A stretch of 64,000 bases of DNA, from contig CAZTXB010000009.1 in the NCBI GenBank assembly GCA_964617955.1, forward strand, positions 69,396 through 133,395, in the 5' to 3' direction. Below, piece by piece: positions 26,532 through 35,027 of the stretch; positions within the stretch are counted from its first letter, which is position 1; every line of letters begins with the position of its first letter. The DNA is from JABWCE01 sp964617955 (lineage in GTDB: Bacteria > Bacteroidota > Bacteroidia > NS11-12g > UBA9320). Both the position numbers and the translations under genes were made by a program. Below the pieces are notes generated by a model that worked only from the letters and a program-made list of their open reading frames with translations, did no database searches and had not been told where the DNA came from.

Positions 26532-26539
26532 CAAAGATA
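26532..26539 (-). promoter_or_regulatory. -7 promoter element at the paaN start codon
   Basis: On the reverse strand TATCTTTG followed by CGCCCA and then ATG. Exact TAnnTTTG match; transcription would begin at the start codon. Upstream is the low-complexity sequence of repeated ATTTTAGA units, with no TTTG at -33. Confidence 0.5.
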
Positions 26540-26698
26540 ATCCGATTTTAGATTTTAGATTTAAGATTTGCGTTTTTGATTTTCGGATTTAACATTCTTG
26601 CCATTTTAAAGCCAAGGCTTTTTTTGAATAACGGTCATAATAAATTGCTGAAGCGTTAAATTAAACCCATATTTGTGAAACATTTTAAGCACAAAAAA

Positions 26699-27073
26699 AT
26701 GAAAAAAATAGTAATTATGGTTATGCTGTTGGCAGCTAACTTCGGTTTTGCACAAACCTCGGTGGAATGGAAAGAAAAGGATGATTTTCATAAAGTCATG
26801 GCCACCACATTTCACCCCATGGAGGAAGGCAATTTTAACCCTATAAAAGAAAAAAGCCAGGAAATGTACGAGAAAGCAGTAGCCTGGCAAAAATCAGCCA
26901 TTCCGGCCGGTGTAGATAAAAAGAAATCGAAAAAAGTTCTTAAAAAACTGGTAAAAAAAACCAAAGCACTGAATGAAAAAATAAAGGCCGGTGCCACGGA
27001 TTCGGTCATTCAATCTGATTTAACCGAACTTCATGATCTTTTTCATGAATTGGTAGGGTTGTGTAAGCATTAA
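26699..27073 (+). CDS. small secreted helical protein
   Basis: 124 residues from the ATG at 26699; an in-frame GTG 24 bases upstream only adds a Lys-rich extension before the signal peptide. The signal peptide ends GFAQ. The mature part is all helical and Lys-rich, with histidines in HKVMATTFHPMEEGN and HDLFHELVG and a final CKH. The pattern resembles a cytochrome c'/c556-type four-helix bundle that has lost a complete CXXCH heme motif. I know no family name. Confidence 0.65.
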   Translation: MKKIVIMVMLLAANFGFAQTSVEWKEKDDFHKVMATTFHPMEEGNFNPIKEKSQEMYEKAVAWQKSAIPAGVDKKKSKKVLKKLVKKTKALNEKIKAGATDSVIQSDLTELHDLFHELVGLCKH

Positions 27074-27125
27074 GTTTTAATACCATTTTGCGAAACTTTG
27101 CGTTAAAACTTAATCGCTCTATGGT

Positions 27126-28751
27126 ATGAAAACTGTTTACACCCTTCTTTTGCTTTCATTTGTCCTGAACCTTCAGGCCATTGAGTATCCAAATCTCAAG
27201 CCAATTCCTAATGTAATTAATGGTAAGAAAATCCCAAATGTAAAACCCATTTTGGGCGATTACCTATATATTGGGGAAACCGAAGTTACCAACGGGCAAT
27301 ACCATATTTTTTTAAACTGGTTGAAGAAAAATAGACCCAATGAATATCTTGCTAATTTGCCGGATACTGCCCGATGGCGAAATAATTTCGTCTTTAATGA
27401 GCCATATGTAGAATACTATTTTCAGCATCCGGCTTATAGAAATTTTCCGTTGGTGAATATCACCCAAAAGCAAGCCATCAACTATTGCAATTGGCTTCAT
27501 GACAGTTTGGTGCGCTATTTTGCTATCAAAAAAATTAACATAAGTGAATTTATGGTGAGGCTGCCGACAGAAAAAGAGTGGATGATGGCTGCACGAGGGG
27601 GTTTGAGCGAATCAGCCGTTTATCCATGGAAAGGAGATGGAATAAGAAAAATAGATGGAAAAGAAAAACACAGAGGATACTCGCTTTTAAACTGCAAATC
27701 AGGAGAAGTGAATTTTGCAGGAGGATTATTAGACGATTTTCACGGATTTATAACTACGGATGTGACCTCCTATTGGCCCAATGGCTTTGGATTGTATAAC
27801 ATGTGTGGTAATGTAGCCGAATGGATTGCAGAACCCAACAAAACAAAGGGCGGAAGTTGGGCTTTACCACCTTATAATGCCAGAATCGATATGCCAGGTT
27901 TTTACGATGGTGATTCCACGGCCCGCCCTGATATAGGGTTTCGGTATGTTATAGAAATTATTTCGGTAAAAAATGAGTTTAAACCTGTGACCTTTAATGC
28001 AAAATACTTTAAAAACCATTTTTTGTATATCCCCAAGCTTGACAGTGCATCCGGAAAATACTTCTTTGCTTGGGATTGCGAAGTGAGTAATGGCGAATAC
28101 AGGACTTTTTTAAAAGAAAATAATTTACCTGAAAATGGAATTGCCAATCAAAACTGGAGCCTATATTTTCCTTATAAATATTATGAAATGTACGGCTGGA
28201 ATGATGCATTTAATCATTTCCCGGTAGTGAATATATCTTATGGAGCAGCTTTAAATTATTGCGCTTGGCTTACCAAAAAATACAATTCACTGGAGAAAAG
28301 GAAATATCATAAAGTCGTAATTCGATTGCCAAATGAAAGGGAATGGGTGGCAATGGCTAAGGGGGGTAGAAACTTTATGTATCCATGGGGCGGACCATAT
28401 TGCAGAAATTCAAAGGGGTGTTATCTGGCTAATTTTTGTCCGCTTGAAGAGCAATACCGGGTTCAAACGGATTCAGGCGCTCATTATAAATATCCAAATG
28501 GAGACTTCACCACCAGCCGAAAGATGGATGGTTCAGTAATCCCTGCCAGAGTAAATTCATATTTCCCAAACCTTTATGGTTTATATAACTGCTCCGGCAA
28601 TGTAGCTGAAATGATCAATGAATTTGGAATAACCAAAGGAGGTTCATGGAATTCCAATAATCATTATATACAAATCAACGCCAGGGAAATATATTCTAGC
28701 CCAGATCCGACCATAGGTTTTAGGGTGTTGATGGAAGTTTTGGAAAAATAA
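27126..28751 (+). CDS. secreted protein with two tandem FGE-sulfatase (SUMF1-like) domains
   Basis: 541 residues. Signal peptide 1-18. Two copies of the formylglycine-generating-enzyme/SUMF1 fold follow, about 20-280 and 285-541. Each has GETEVTNGQY or CEVSNGEY, PVVNISYGAALNYCAWL-like helix, RLPTEKEWMMAARGG or RLPNEREWVAMAKGG, GNVAEWI or GNVAEMI, KGGSW, and the IGFRYV or IGFRVLME end. The related lipoproteins GldJ and GldK serve in gliding and T9SS, but this protein has no lipobox. Enzymatic activity is not shown. A hairpin terminator follows immediately. Confidence 0.85.
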   Translation: MKTVYTLLLLSFVLNLQAIEYPNLKPIPNVINGKKIPNVKPILGDYLYIGETEVTNGQYHIFLNWLKKNRPNEYLANLPDTARWRNNFVFNEPYVEYYFQHPAYRNFPLVNITQKQAINYCNWLHDSLVRYFAIKKINISEFMVRLPTEKEWMMAARGGLSESAVYPWKGDGIRKIDGKEKHRGYSLLNCKSGEVNFAGGLLDDFHGFITTDVTSYWPNGFGLYNMCGNVAEWIAEPNKTKGGSWALPPYNARIDMPGFYDGDSTARPDIGFRYVIEIISVKNEFKPVTFNAKYFKNHFLYIPKLDSASGKYFFAWDCEVSNGEYRTFLKENNLPENGIANQNWSLYFPYKYYEMYGWNDAFNHFPVVNISYGAALNYCAWLTKKYNSLEKRKYHKVVIRLPNEREWVAMAKGGRNFMYPWGGPYCRNSKGCYLANFCPLEEQYRVQTDSGAHYKYPNGDFTTSRKMDGSVIPARVNSYFPNLYGLYNCSGNVAEMINEFGITKGGSWNSNNHYIQINAREIYSSPDPTIGFRVLMEVLEK

Positions 28752-28780
28752 AAGGTCGACTTATATAGCCGACCTTATTT
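28752..28780 (+). terminator. terminator after the double FGE-like gene
   Basis: AAGGTCG (28752-28758) pairs with CGACCTT (28770-28776), 7 bp with an 11-base loop, then ATTTA. It separates convergent genes. Confidence 0.6.
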
Positions 28781-28861
28781 ACATCAATATATTCTACAAA
28801 ACCTTGGTGCCTCTGCGTTTGCTATTTGTTTCGTTCAGAGCCAAGGGTTTATGATGACCTA

Positions 28862-30571
28862 TTATCTTCTACCCCTCTTTTCAGATGGTTCGGCTTTAAT
28901 GCGACGATTTTTCCATTCAAACTTGTTTAAGCTGTCGAGCACGGAATGCTGCGCAGATTTTTCTATTTCAAAAAAGCTGAATTTGTCTAAAATTTCTATT
29001 CTTCCAAACTGAACGCGCTTTCCGTTACCGGCATCGTTTACAATGCCCATCAAACGCTGTGGATTCAGTTCATCCATTTTACCGCAATTGATAAACAAAC
29101 GGGCAAAATTATCGCCGTCGTTTCCGCCTTTATAGCTGCTGGTGCGACCGCGGTCTGATCCTCTTTCTCCATCGCGTCCTTTACTTCCCCTGCTTCTTCG
29201 GTCTCCCCTGTCCGAATCCCGCCCGAAATCTTTGTCGCTTCCTTCAGGAACGTTCAAACTGGCTGAATTTTGATAGTACACCAAAAACCTGTGGAACTCC
29301 TCGGATACAATTTTGCGGATTAAATCTTCACGACTGAAATTTTCAAATCTTGCAAAAATTTCAGGCAAAAAAGGTTCTATATCTGCGTCCTTAGCCTCAG
29401 TGCTTTCAATTTTATCTATCAAGTTGAACAATTGAACTTTACAAATTTCTGAACCTTCAGGAATGAGTTTCTTTTCAAATTTCTTTTTGATATTGTTTTC
29501 AATCTGACGAATTTTAGAACGCTCTTTGGTATTAACCAACACCAGAGATATACCTGTTTTCCCTGCTCTTCCGGTTCTTCCGCTTCTGTGGGTGTAGGTT
29601 TCGGTCTCGTCGGGCAAATTGTAATTAATGACATGGGTTAAACTGTCAACATCAATACCCCTTGCCGCTACATCTGTAGCCACCAGAATACTCACGTTTT
29701 TGTTTCTAAACTTGTCCATTACCCTGTCTCTCTGCTGTTGACTCAGGTCGCCGTGCAAAGGTTCCGCGTCGTATCCGTCTTCCATCAATTTATCAGCGAT
29801 GCGTTGGGTGTCGAGTTTGGTTTTACAAAAAACGATGCCATAAATTCCAGGATAATAATCCACTATACGCTTCAGAGCGAGATATCTGTCCCTTTCTCTG
29901 ATATAGTAATAATGGTGCTCCACCTGGTTGGTGGACGCGTTTCGGTCTCCGGCAGCTATTTCAACCGGATTGTTCATGTACTTATTGGCCAATCGTTGAA
30001 TTTCGCGTGGCATGGTTGCACTGAACAGCATGGTCGTTCTGTCGTTAGGACAGCTCGATAAAATGGTGTTGATGTCATCGATGAAACCCATGTTGAGCAT
30101 TTCATCCGCTTCGTCGAGAACCACAATTTCAACCGCTGATAAATCGGCTGCACGACGCTCAATTAAATCAATTAATCGGCCCGGCGTCGCTACCAATATA
30201 TGAACACCGTTTTTCAAATCCCTTATTTGATTGGTGATGCTGGTTCCACCATAAACGGCAAGAACTTTTAATTTGCCCATATACTTTGCGTAAGACTCAA
30301 TATCTTTTGCTATCTGAACACAAAGTTCACGGGTAGGTGCGAGCACCAAAGAAGTTGGAGTACGCTTTGAGGTATCAGTCCATTGCAGTAATGGTAAACC
30401 AAACGCGGCTGTTTTTCCTGTGCCGGTTTGAGCCAGGCCTACAATATCGCTGCGGTTATCGAGAACCTGAGGAATAACTTTGGCCTGAATAGGTGTTGGG
30501 GTTTCATACCCTAGCTCGGATATGCCTTGTAAAATTTCCGGCTTAAGGCCGAAGTCTGTAAATGTTGTCAT
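28862..30571 (-). CDS. DEAD-box RNA helicase with DbpA-type RNA-binding domain
   Basis: 569 residues from the ATG at 30571 (an ATG at 30589 adds 6). Motifs in order: PTPIQAKVIPQ (Q motif), AQTGTGKT, PTRELCVQI, TPGRL, DEADEMLNMGF, SATMP, VATDVAARGID, HRSGRTGR. After a serine/arginine/glycine-rich linker (about 435-480) the C-terminal 75 residues match the DbpA RNA-binding domain (ARLFINCGKMDELNPQRLMGIVND). Probably acts on rRNA or structured mRNA (CsdA/DeaD/DbpA group). Confidence 0.95.
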   Translation of the reverse strand: MTTFTDFGLKPEILQGISELGYETPTPIQAKVIPQVLDNRSDIVGLAQTGTGKTAAFGLPLLQWTDTSKRTPTSLVLAPTRELCVQIAKDIESYAKYMGKLKVLAVYGGTSITNQIRDLKNGVHILVATPGRLIDLIERRAADLSAVEIVVLDEADEMLNMGFIDDINTILSSCPNDRTTMLFSATMPREIQRLANKYMNNPVEIAAGDRNASTNQVEHHYYYIRERDRYLALKRIVDYYPGIYGIVFCKTKLDTQRIADKLMEDGYDAEPLHGDLSQQQRDRVMDKFRNKNVSILVATDVAARGIDVDSLTHVINYNLPDETETYTHRSGRTGRAGKTGISLVLVNTKERSKIRQIENNIKKKFEKKLIPEGSEICKVQLFNLIDKIESTEAKDADIEPFLPEIFARFENFSREDLIRKIVSEEFHRFLVYYQNSASLNVPEGSDKDFGRDSDRGDRRSRGSKGRDGERGSDRGRTSSYKGGNDGDNFARLFINCGKMDELNPQRLMGIVNDAGNGKRVQFGRIEILDKFSFFEIEKSAQHSVLDSLNKFEWKNRRIKAEPSEKRGRR

Positions 30572-30649
30572 TTGTATGCTTTGAATCATTGTTTTTAAAA
30601 TGTTGAGGCAGCCATCTGCCTTAAATAAATATACTTAAAATAATTTGGG

Positions 30650-31675
30650 TTAAATGCTTTGGGATAAGGCGTTTTGGTACATTTGCTCAGCCTGAACCAC
30701 CATGTTTTCAGAGCCTATGAATAAAGGGACCCTTTGATGGAGTTTCTCCGGGGTCACTTCCAGAATTCTTTGTGTACCGGTGCTCGCTTTGCCGCCTGCC
30801 TGTTCTATAATAAACGCCATTGGATTGCATTCGTACATCAATCGCAATTTACCGTTTGTTGCCTTTTGGCTTGAAGGATAAATAAAAATTCCGCCTTTGA
30901 GTAAGTTTCGGTGAAAATCGGCAATCAGAGAGCCAATATACCTGGCGCTGTAAGGTCGGTTACTGCCTTTGTCGGGGGTTTTGCAGTATTCTACAAAATC
31001 TTTTACACCCTGTGGATATTCATTTAAATTTCCTTCGTTAATAGAGAAAATACTGCCATCGGCTGGAATTTTTATATTGGGGTGGCTAAGGCAAAATTCA
31101 CCAATGGAGCTGTCGAGCGTAAAGCCATTTACCCCTTGACCGGTCGTATATACCAACATGGTACTTGAACCATAAATGATATAGCCGGCAGCAATTTGAT
31201 TGATGCCTTTTTGCAAGCAATCTTCCATGGTAACCTCATCCCAGGCCATGCTTCTGCGCTTAAATATGCTGAAGATGGTCCCAATGGAAGCATTCACATC
31301 AATATTGCTGCTTCCATCCAAAGGATCCATGGCTACGATGTACTTTGGTTTTGTGTGGTTTTGATTTTTTACCCTGACAATATCTTCGTTTTCTTCGGAA
31401 AGAATGGCACAGCAATCTCCTCCGAGTGAAAGGGCTGACATGAATTCGTCGTTGGCCATTACATCGAGTTTTTTAACCTCTTCGCCTTGAACGTTGGTTG
31501 TGCCGTAAGTTCCTAAAATATCAACCAATCCGGCTTTTCTAACATCGCGGTTTACAATTTTTGCCGCTAAAATGATGTCCATGAAAATACGGGTTAAATC
31601 TCCTGAAGCATCAGGATATAAAGCTTGTTGTTCAGAAATAAATTGTGTTAAAGTCGTTACTTTTTGGGTCTTCAT
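30650..31675 (-). CDS. fbp: class 1 fructose-1,6-bisphosphatase
   Basis: 341 residues from the ATG at 31675. The metal and phosphate site is DPLDGSSNIDVNASIGTIFSIF; later NRPYSARYIGSLIADFHRNLLKGGIFIYP and KLRLMYECNPMAFIIEQAGGKAS are classical FBPase-I. Catalyses fructose-1,6-bisphosphate to fructose-6-phosphate in gluconeogenesis. A good -7 box is about 190 bases upstream, so the mRNA has a long leader. Confidence 0.97.
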   Translation of the reverse strand: MKTQKVTTLTQFISEQQALYPDASGDLTRIFMDIILAAKIVNRDVRKAGLVDILGTYGTTNVQGEEVKKLDVMANDEFMSALSLGGDCCAILSEENEDIVRVKNQNHTKPKYIVAMDPLDGSSNIDVNASIGTIFSIFKRRSMAWDEVTMEDCLQKGINQIAAGYIIYGSSTMLVYTTGQGVNGFTLDSSIGEFCLSHPNIKIPADGSIFSINEGNLNEYPQGVKDFVEYCKTPDKGSNRPYSARYIGSLIADFHRNLLKGGIFIYPSSQKATNGKLRLMYECNPMAFIIEQAGGKASTGTQRILEVTPEKLHQRVPLFIGSENMVVQAEQMYQNALSQSI

Positions 31676-31777
31676 GTATTCTTTGTTGTTTTGTTCAAAC
31701 AAGAATCACATAAATTTCCATAACGGTAAATGAAATTTGAAAAACCTTCGTTAGATTGGTGAATCATTAAAATGTTG

Positions 31778-31811
31778 CTCTTGTCTGGTATAATGCCATA
31801 GGAAACAAGAG
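31778..31811 (-). ncRNA. hairpin in the fbp leader (candidate regulatory RNA)
   Basis: ACTCTTGT-side arm and ACAAGAG-side arm form a perfect 7-bp stem (31805-31811 with 31778-31784). Inside is a smaller TGG/CCA stem around seven bases (31786-31798). The structure sits in the middle of the predicted fbp leader. No known riboswitch is recognised. Confidence 0.3.
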
Positions 31812-31866
31812 TGGAGAAGTAATTTTAAAAGCCCGTCACCCCGGAATTCCTTTATTAATAAGGCCG

Positions 31867-31874
31867 CAAAGATA
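31867..31874 (-). promoter_or_regulatory. -7 promoter element of fbp
   Basis: TATCTTTG followed by CGG on the reverse strand, an exact TAnnTTTG match. It lies 191 bases upstream of the fbp ATG. The -33 position has TTTC instead of TTTG. Confidence 0.5.
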
Positions 31875-31992
31875 AGTTAAGTATTTGATAATATGAAATA
31901 TATTTAGAAAATGTATTTTAAAGTTACTTTTTCAGCCCTCTTTTATAAAGAATAGCCTATTTTTTAAATGAATGAATTGGGGGATTGTTTCA

Positions 31993-32000
31993 TACCTTTG
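31993..32000 (+). promoter_or_regulatory. -7 promoter element at the riboflavin synthase start codon
   Basis: TACCTTTG followed by CTCGGAG and ATG. Exact TAnnTTTG match, seven bases from the start codon, implying an essentially leaderless transcript. It also supports the ATG at 32008 over an in-frame ATG at 31972, which would lie upstream of the promoter. Confidence 0.5.
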
Positions 32001-32007
32001 CTCGGAG

Positions 32008-32592
32008 ATGTTTACCGGAATCATAGAAAAAACTGGTCTGTTAAAAAGGATAATCAGGGAAGGGAGTAACCTTCATTTTAATGTAGCTTCCGAAATAAGC
32101 GGAGACTTAAAAATAGACCAGAGCTTGTCGCATGATGGTGTCTGTTTAACCGTCACGAAAATTGAAAACGGGACGCATTGGGTTACCGCCATTGAAGAAA
32201 CACTCAACAGGTCAACCCTTAAATTTTGGGATACCCACAGTCTCATCAACCTTGAACGTTGCCTGAAAATTGGAGACCGACTGGATGGTCATTGGGTCCA
32301 GGGGCATGTAGATTGCATTGGAATTTGCACGAAAATTACGGATGTGAAGGGAAGTTGGGAATGCGAGTTTGAATACGATTCTGAAAAAGAATTTAAGACT
32401 GTTCACAAAGGATCCATAGCTATTAATGGAATTAGCTTAACCGTTGCAGAAAGTTATCCCGGTAAATTTAAGGTAGCCGTGATTCCCTATACCATGGAGC
32501 ACACCAATTTAAGCGGATTGTCTGTAGGCTCATCGGTTAATCTCGAGTTTGATATTTTAGGCAAATGGGTGAAGGCATGGATGGAAAAGTAG
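32008..32592 (+). CDS. ribE: riboflavin synthase, alpha chain type
   Basis: 194 residues starting MFTGIIEKTG, the invariant beginning of the family. Two lumazine-binding domains: SLSHDGVCLTVTKIE and GSIAINGISLTVAES, with GDRLDGHWVQGHVD between. Converts two dimethylribityllumazines to riboflavin. Slightly shorter than the usual 200-215. Overlaps rsmI by 16 bases. Confidence 0.96.
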   Translation: MFTGIIEKTGLLKRIIREGSNLHFNVASEISGDLKIDQSLSHDGVCLTVTKIENGTHWVTAIEETLNRSTLKFWDTHSLINLERCLKIGDRLDGHWVQGHVDCIGICTKITDVKGSWECEFEYDSEKEFKTVHKGSIAINGISLTVAESYPGKFKVAVIPYTMEHTNLSGLSVGSSVNLEFDILGKWVKAWMEK

Positions 32593-33305
32593 GCCGTTTA
32601 ATGATTGTGCCTACCCCGATTGGCAACATGGGAGACATTACCTTAAGGGCCATTGAAACACTTAAACAATGTGAACTTGTGCTTGCTGAAGACACGAGAG
32701 TTACCGGCAAATTATTGCATTTGCTGGGTATAAAAAAAGAAATTTGGAGCCTACATAAGTATAACGAACATCGCCAATTACAATCCGTAATCGATCAACT
32801 CACCAGTGGAAAAATTATAGCTTACTGTTCTGATGCCGGTACACCGGGAATCTCAGACCCCGGATTTTTAATCGTGAGGGAATGCTACAAACATGGACTG
32901 GAAGTGGAGGTTTTACCCGGTGCTACTGCCTTTGTTCCGGCATTAGTAGCCAGTGGTTTAAGCATGGAACGCTTTGTTTTTGAAGGCTTTTTACCTCAAA
33001 AGAAAGGAAGGCTGACCCGTTTGAAGGAACTATCGATGGAGGACAGAACCATGGTTTTTTATGAGAGCCCCTACCGACTGGTAAAAACGCTTAAGGAATT
33101 TTCAAACCATTTTGGCGCTGAAAGGAGGGCTTGCGTAAGCCGTGAAATCAGCAAAATTTTTGAGGAACACCGACGGGCGTCATTGGAAGACTTGATACAG
33201 CATTATGAAAACAAAGCGCCTAAAGGAGAAATTGTTATCGTGGTAGGCGGAACAAAGAAGTCCAATGCTGAAAAAAATTCAGACGGAAACGAGAACGGAT
33301 TTTGA
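32577..33305 (+). CDS. rsmI: 16S rRNA (cytidine(1402)-2'-O)-methyltransferase
   Basis: 242 residues from the ATG at 32577; an ATG at 32601 would cut the first strand too close. VPTPIGNMGDITLRAIETL is the family signature, followed by LAEDTRVTGKLL, YCSDAGTPGISDPGFLIV and VLPGATAFVPALVASGL. It methylates C1402 of 16S rRNA. It overlaps the end of riboflavin synthase. Confidence 0.96.
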   Translation: MDGKVGRLMIVPTPIGNMGDITLRAIETLKQCELVLAEDTRVTGKLLHLLGIKKEIWSLHKYNEHRQLQSVIDQLTSGKIIAYCSDAGTPGISDPGFLIVRECYKHGLEVEVLPGATAFVPALVASGLSMERFVFEGFLPQKKGRLTRLKELSMEDRTMVFYESPYRLVKTLKEFSNHFGAERRACVSREISKIFEEHRRASLEDLIQHYENKAPKGEIVIVVGGTKKSNAEKNSDGNENGF

Positions 33306-33394
33306 GGATCGAAACGCCTAGCCAGAAATATGCCTAACCAGGGCCTATTAACAATCTCATATGCTGAAGGCTATTGATCTCGCCATCTTAATTA

Positions 33395-34855
33395 TCACTC
33401 TCCTCTGATTCTGTATTTTAGTTCCTGAAGTTTTTCTTCAAACCAACCGCGTTCACGCAGTTGAAAATGTTGAGGCTTCGTGTAATATTTAGGATTTAAA
33501 AAAACGTTTACGTAAACCTGGCCATTGCTATAAGTGTTGCCATACCAGTGGGCTCCCAAGAAATCACGCATGGGTTTGGTAAATTCGGCATTCACATTTG
33601 ATTGCAAAAGCGCAGGAACCGTATCCCAATTTACTTCATTCAGTGGTTTAATATGCAAGCCCCTTTTTTGATCGAGGTATCGCACATCTGCACCTGAGCT
33701 GATAGGGGCATAGGAATAAAAAACGGTGTGGGGATAATCTGTGGCGATTCTTTTTTCTATGCCAAAATATGCACGGTATTGCAGATTGGTATCGGCCACC
33801 ACTTTCCCGGGATACACCATCCAATTTCCAAAAACTAAATTGACAAAAATGAGGAGTGAAACCCAGATTAGCTGCTTGTTTTTTGCAGACATGATGACCA
33901 AAAGGATGAACATTATTTGAGAAATCATAAAATACCGATGGCCGATTGAATTGTATAAAAAGACAGCCATACACAAAACGTTAACCCCTAAAACAATAGA
34001 GGAGAAAATTAACCATTGTTTCGGCACCTGTTTCTTAAAAAGGAAGAAGACGAATAGTCCGTAAACAGCCCACATGCCATTGTCGACCAACCTCCAGATG
34101 ATTAAAAAAACACTTTGAATGAACTGAGCCACACCCTTAATATGGTCATGTTCAGTATAATTTGGAGAGAGAAAACTCCAGCCAAATTGATGGAAATGCG
34201 CATAGGACCAAAGTGAAAAAACGGCCAATGCCGGCAAAAATAACAGCATACCTCTGCCAACGATTTTAGCTATTTTATCGCCTGCGGAGATGGATTTTGC
34301 CAAATAGACCCCGGCGAAAGCCAATAAAAAAAAATTCGCTTGCAAATGGGTCAATTCCATGCCTATGCTCGCCAAAATAAACCAAGTGTAGGAGCCAGTG
34401 GTTAAAAAGTACAGAGCTAACAACACCATGAGAAAAAACAAAGGGGTATTGAGAAGCATGGCACTTTGAGCCACACATACCGAATAAATGGCCACAAGTA
34501 CGGTAGCCAAATTGGCTCTGTAAGCATCGCTTAAATACAAAGCTAATTTGCGTGTAACGCAGAGTATTAAAAAACAGATGACGCCATTGAGTAGGTGAAC
34601 CAACCACAATGATTTTCCTAAAATGGTCCAAAAAACAGCCACCAAATAGGGAAAAAGGGTAGGATGCCCCGGGTCGTAAATGGCAGGATACCATATACTT
34701 TTTAAGTGTTGACCATAAATTGACAAAGCTGCTCTGGCCGTTGACCCAACCGCGTCGCCATGAAACGGGTCATTTTTAACTGCAAGAAACAAGGCCAATT
34801 GGCAGAGTCCAAGCCCTAGTAAAGCGTATTTATTAAAAATGCCGCGGAAGTCCAT
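33395..34855 (-). CDS. multi-span membrane protein, GT-C glycosyltransferase-like
   Basis: 486 residues with about ten hydrophobic spans. An acidic motif after the first span (FHGDAVGSTARA) and DPGHPTLFPYLVAVFWTILG resemble the first periplasmic loop of GT39/ArnT/PMT-type GT-C transferases, which use polyprenyl-phosphate sugars. A C-terminal soluble segment of about 100 residues is periplasmic. Substrate unknown. The divergent neighbour is lnt. Confidence 0.65.
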   Translation of the reverse strand: MDFRGIFNKYALLGLGLCQLALFLAVKNDPFHGDAVGSTARAALSIYGQHLKSIWYPAIYDPGHPTLFPYLVAVFWTILGKSLWLVHLLNGVICFLILCVTRKLALYLSDAYRANLATVLVAIYSVCVAQSAMLLNTPLFFLMVLLALYFLTTGSYTWFILASIGMELTHLQANFFLLAFAGVYLAKSISAGDKIAKIVGRGMLLFLPALAVFSLWSYAHFHQFGWSFLSPNYTEHDHIKGVAQFIQSVFLIIWRLVDNGMWAVYGLFVFFLFKKQVPKQWLIFSSIVLGVNVLCMAVFLYNSIGHRYFMISQIMFILLVIMSAKNKQLIWVSLLIFVNLVFGNWMVYPGKVVADTNLQYRAYFGIEKRIATDYPHTVFYSYAPISSGADVRYLDQKRGLHIKPLNEVNWDTVPALLQSNVNAEFTKPMRDFLGAHWYGNTYSNGQVYVNVFLNPKYYTKPQHFQLRERGWFEEKLQELKYRIRGE

Positions 34856-34988
34856 TTTTCAAAAATAGGGTTTATTCGTTTGGCTTTCCCGGGCAATTCA
34901 TTTAATAAAAAAAAATATCCTTTTCTGAGCTTTTACGTTAATTTTCAGGTTATTCGATGCTGCAGGTTTTATGAGATAAACGCATGAA

Positions 34989-35019
34989 TTTGAGGGAGCG
35001 TCATTTCGGTCTATCTTTG
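34989..35019 (+). promoter_or_regulatory. complete Bacteroidota promoter of lnt
   Basis: TTTG at 34989-34992, a 19-base spacer, then TATCTTTG at 35012-35019 followed by C. Both elements and the spacing match the Bacteroides -33/-7 consensus. The TTG start codon of lnt comes 8 bases later. Confidence 0.65.
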
Positions 35020-35027
35020 CTGCGATT

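Larger units (their letters stand above)
31676..32007. other. intergenic region with fbp leader and divergent promoters
   Basis: About 330 bases between fbp (reverse) and riboflavin synthase (forward). It holds the fbp promoter box at 31867-31874, a predicted fbp leader of about 190 bases with a hairpin, and the riboflavin synthase box at 31993-32000. I see no credible gene in it. No FMN-riboswitch-like conserved segments were recognised. Confidence 0.6.

Noticed and set aside
26545..26575. Repeated ATTTTAGA-like units upstream of paaN
   Set aside because: Low-complexity AT sequence common between genes; no precise repeat unit or array.
31676..32007. FMN riboswitch before riboflavin synthase
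   Set aside because: The promoter box is 7 bases from the start codon, leaving no room for a leader, and no conserved segments were seen.
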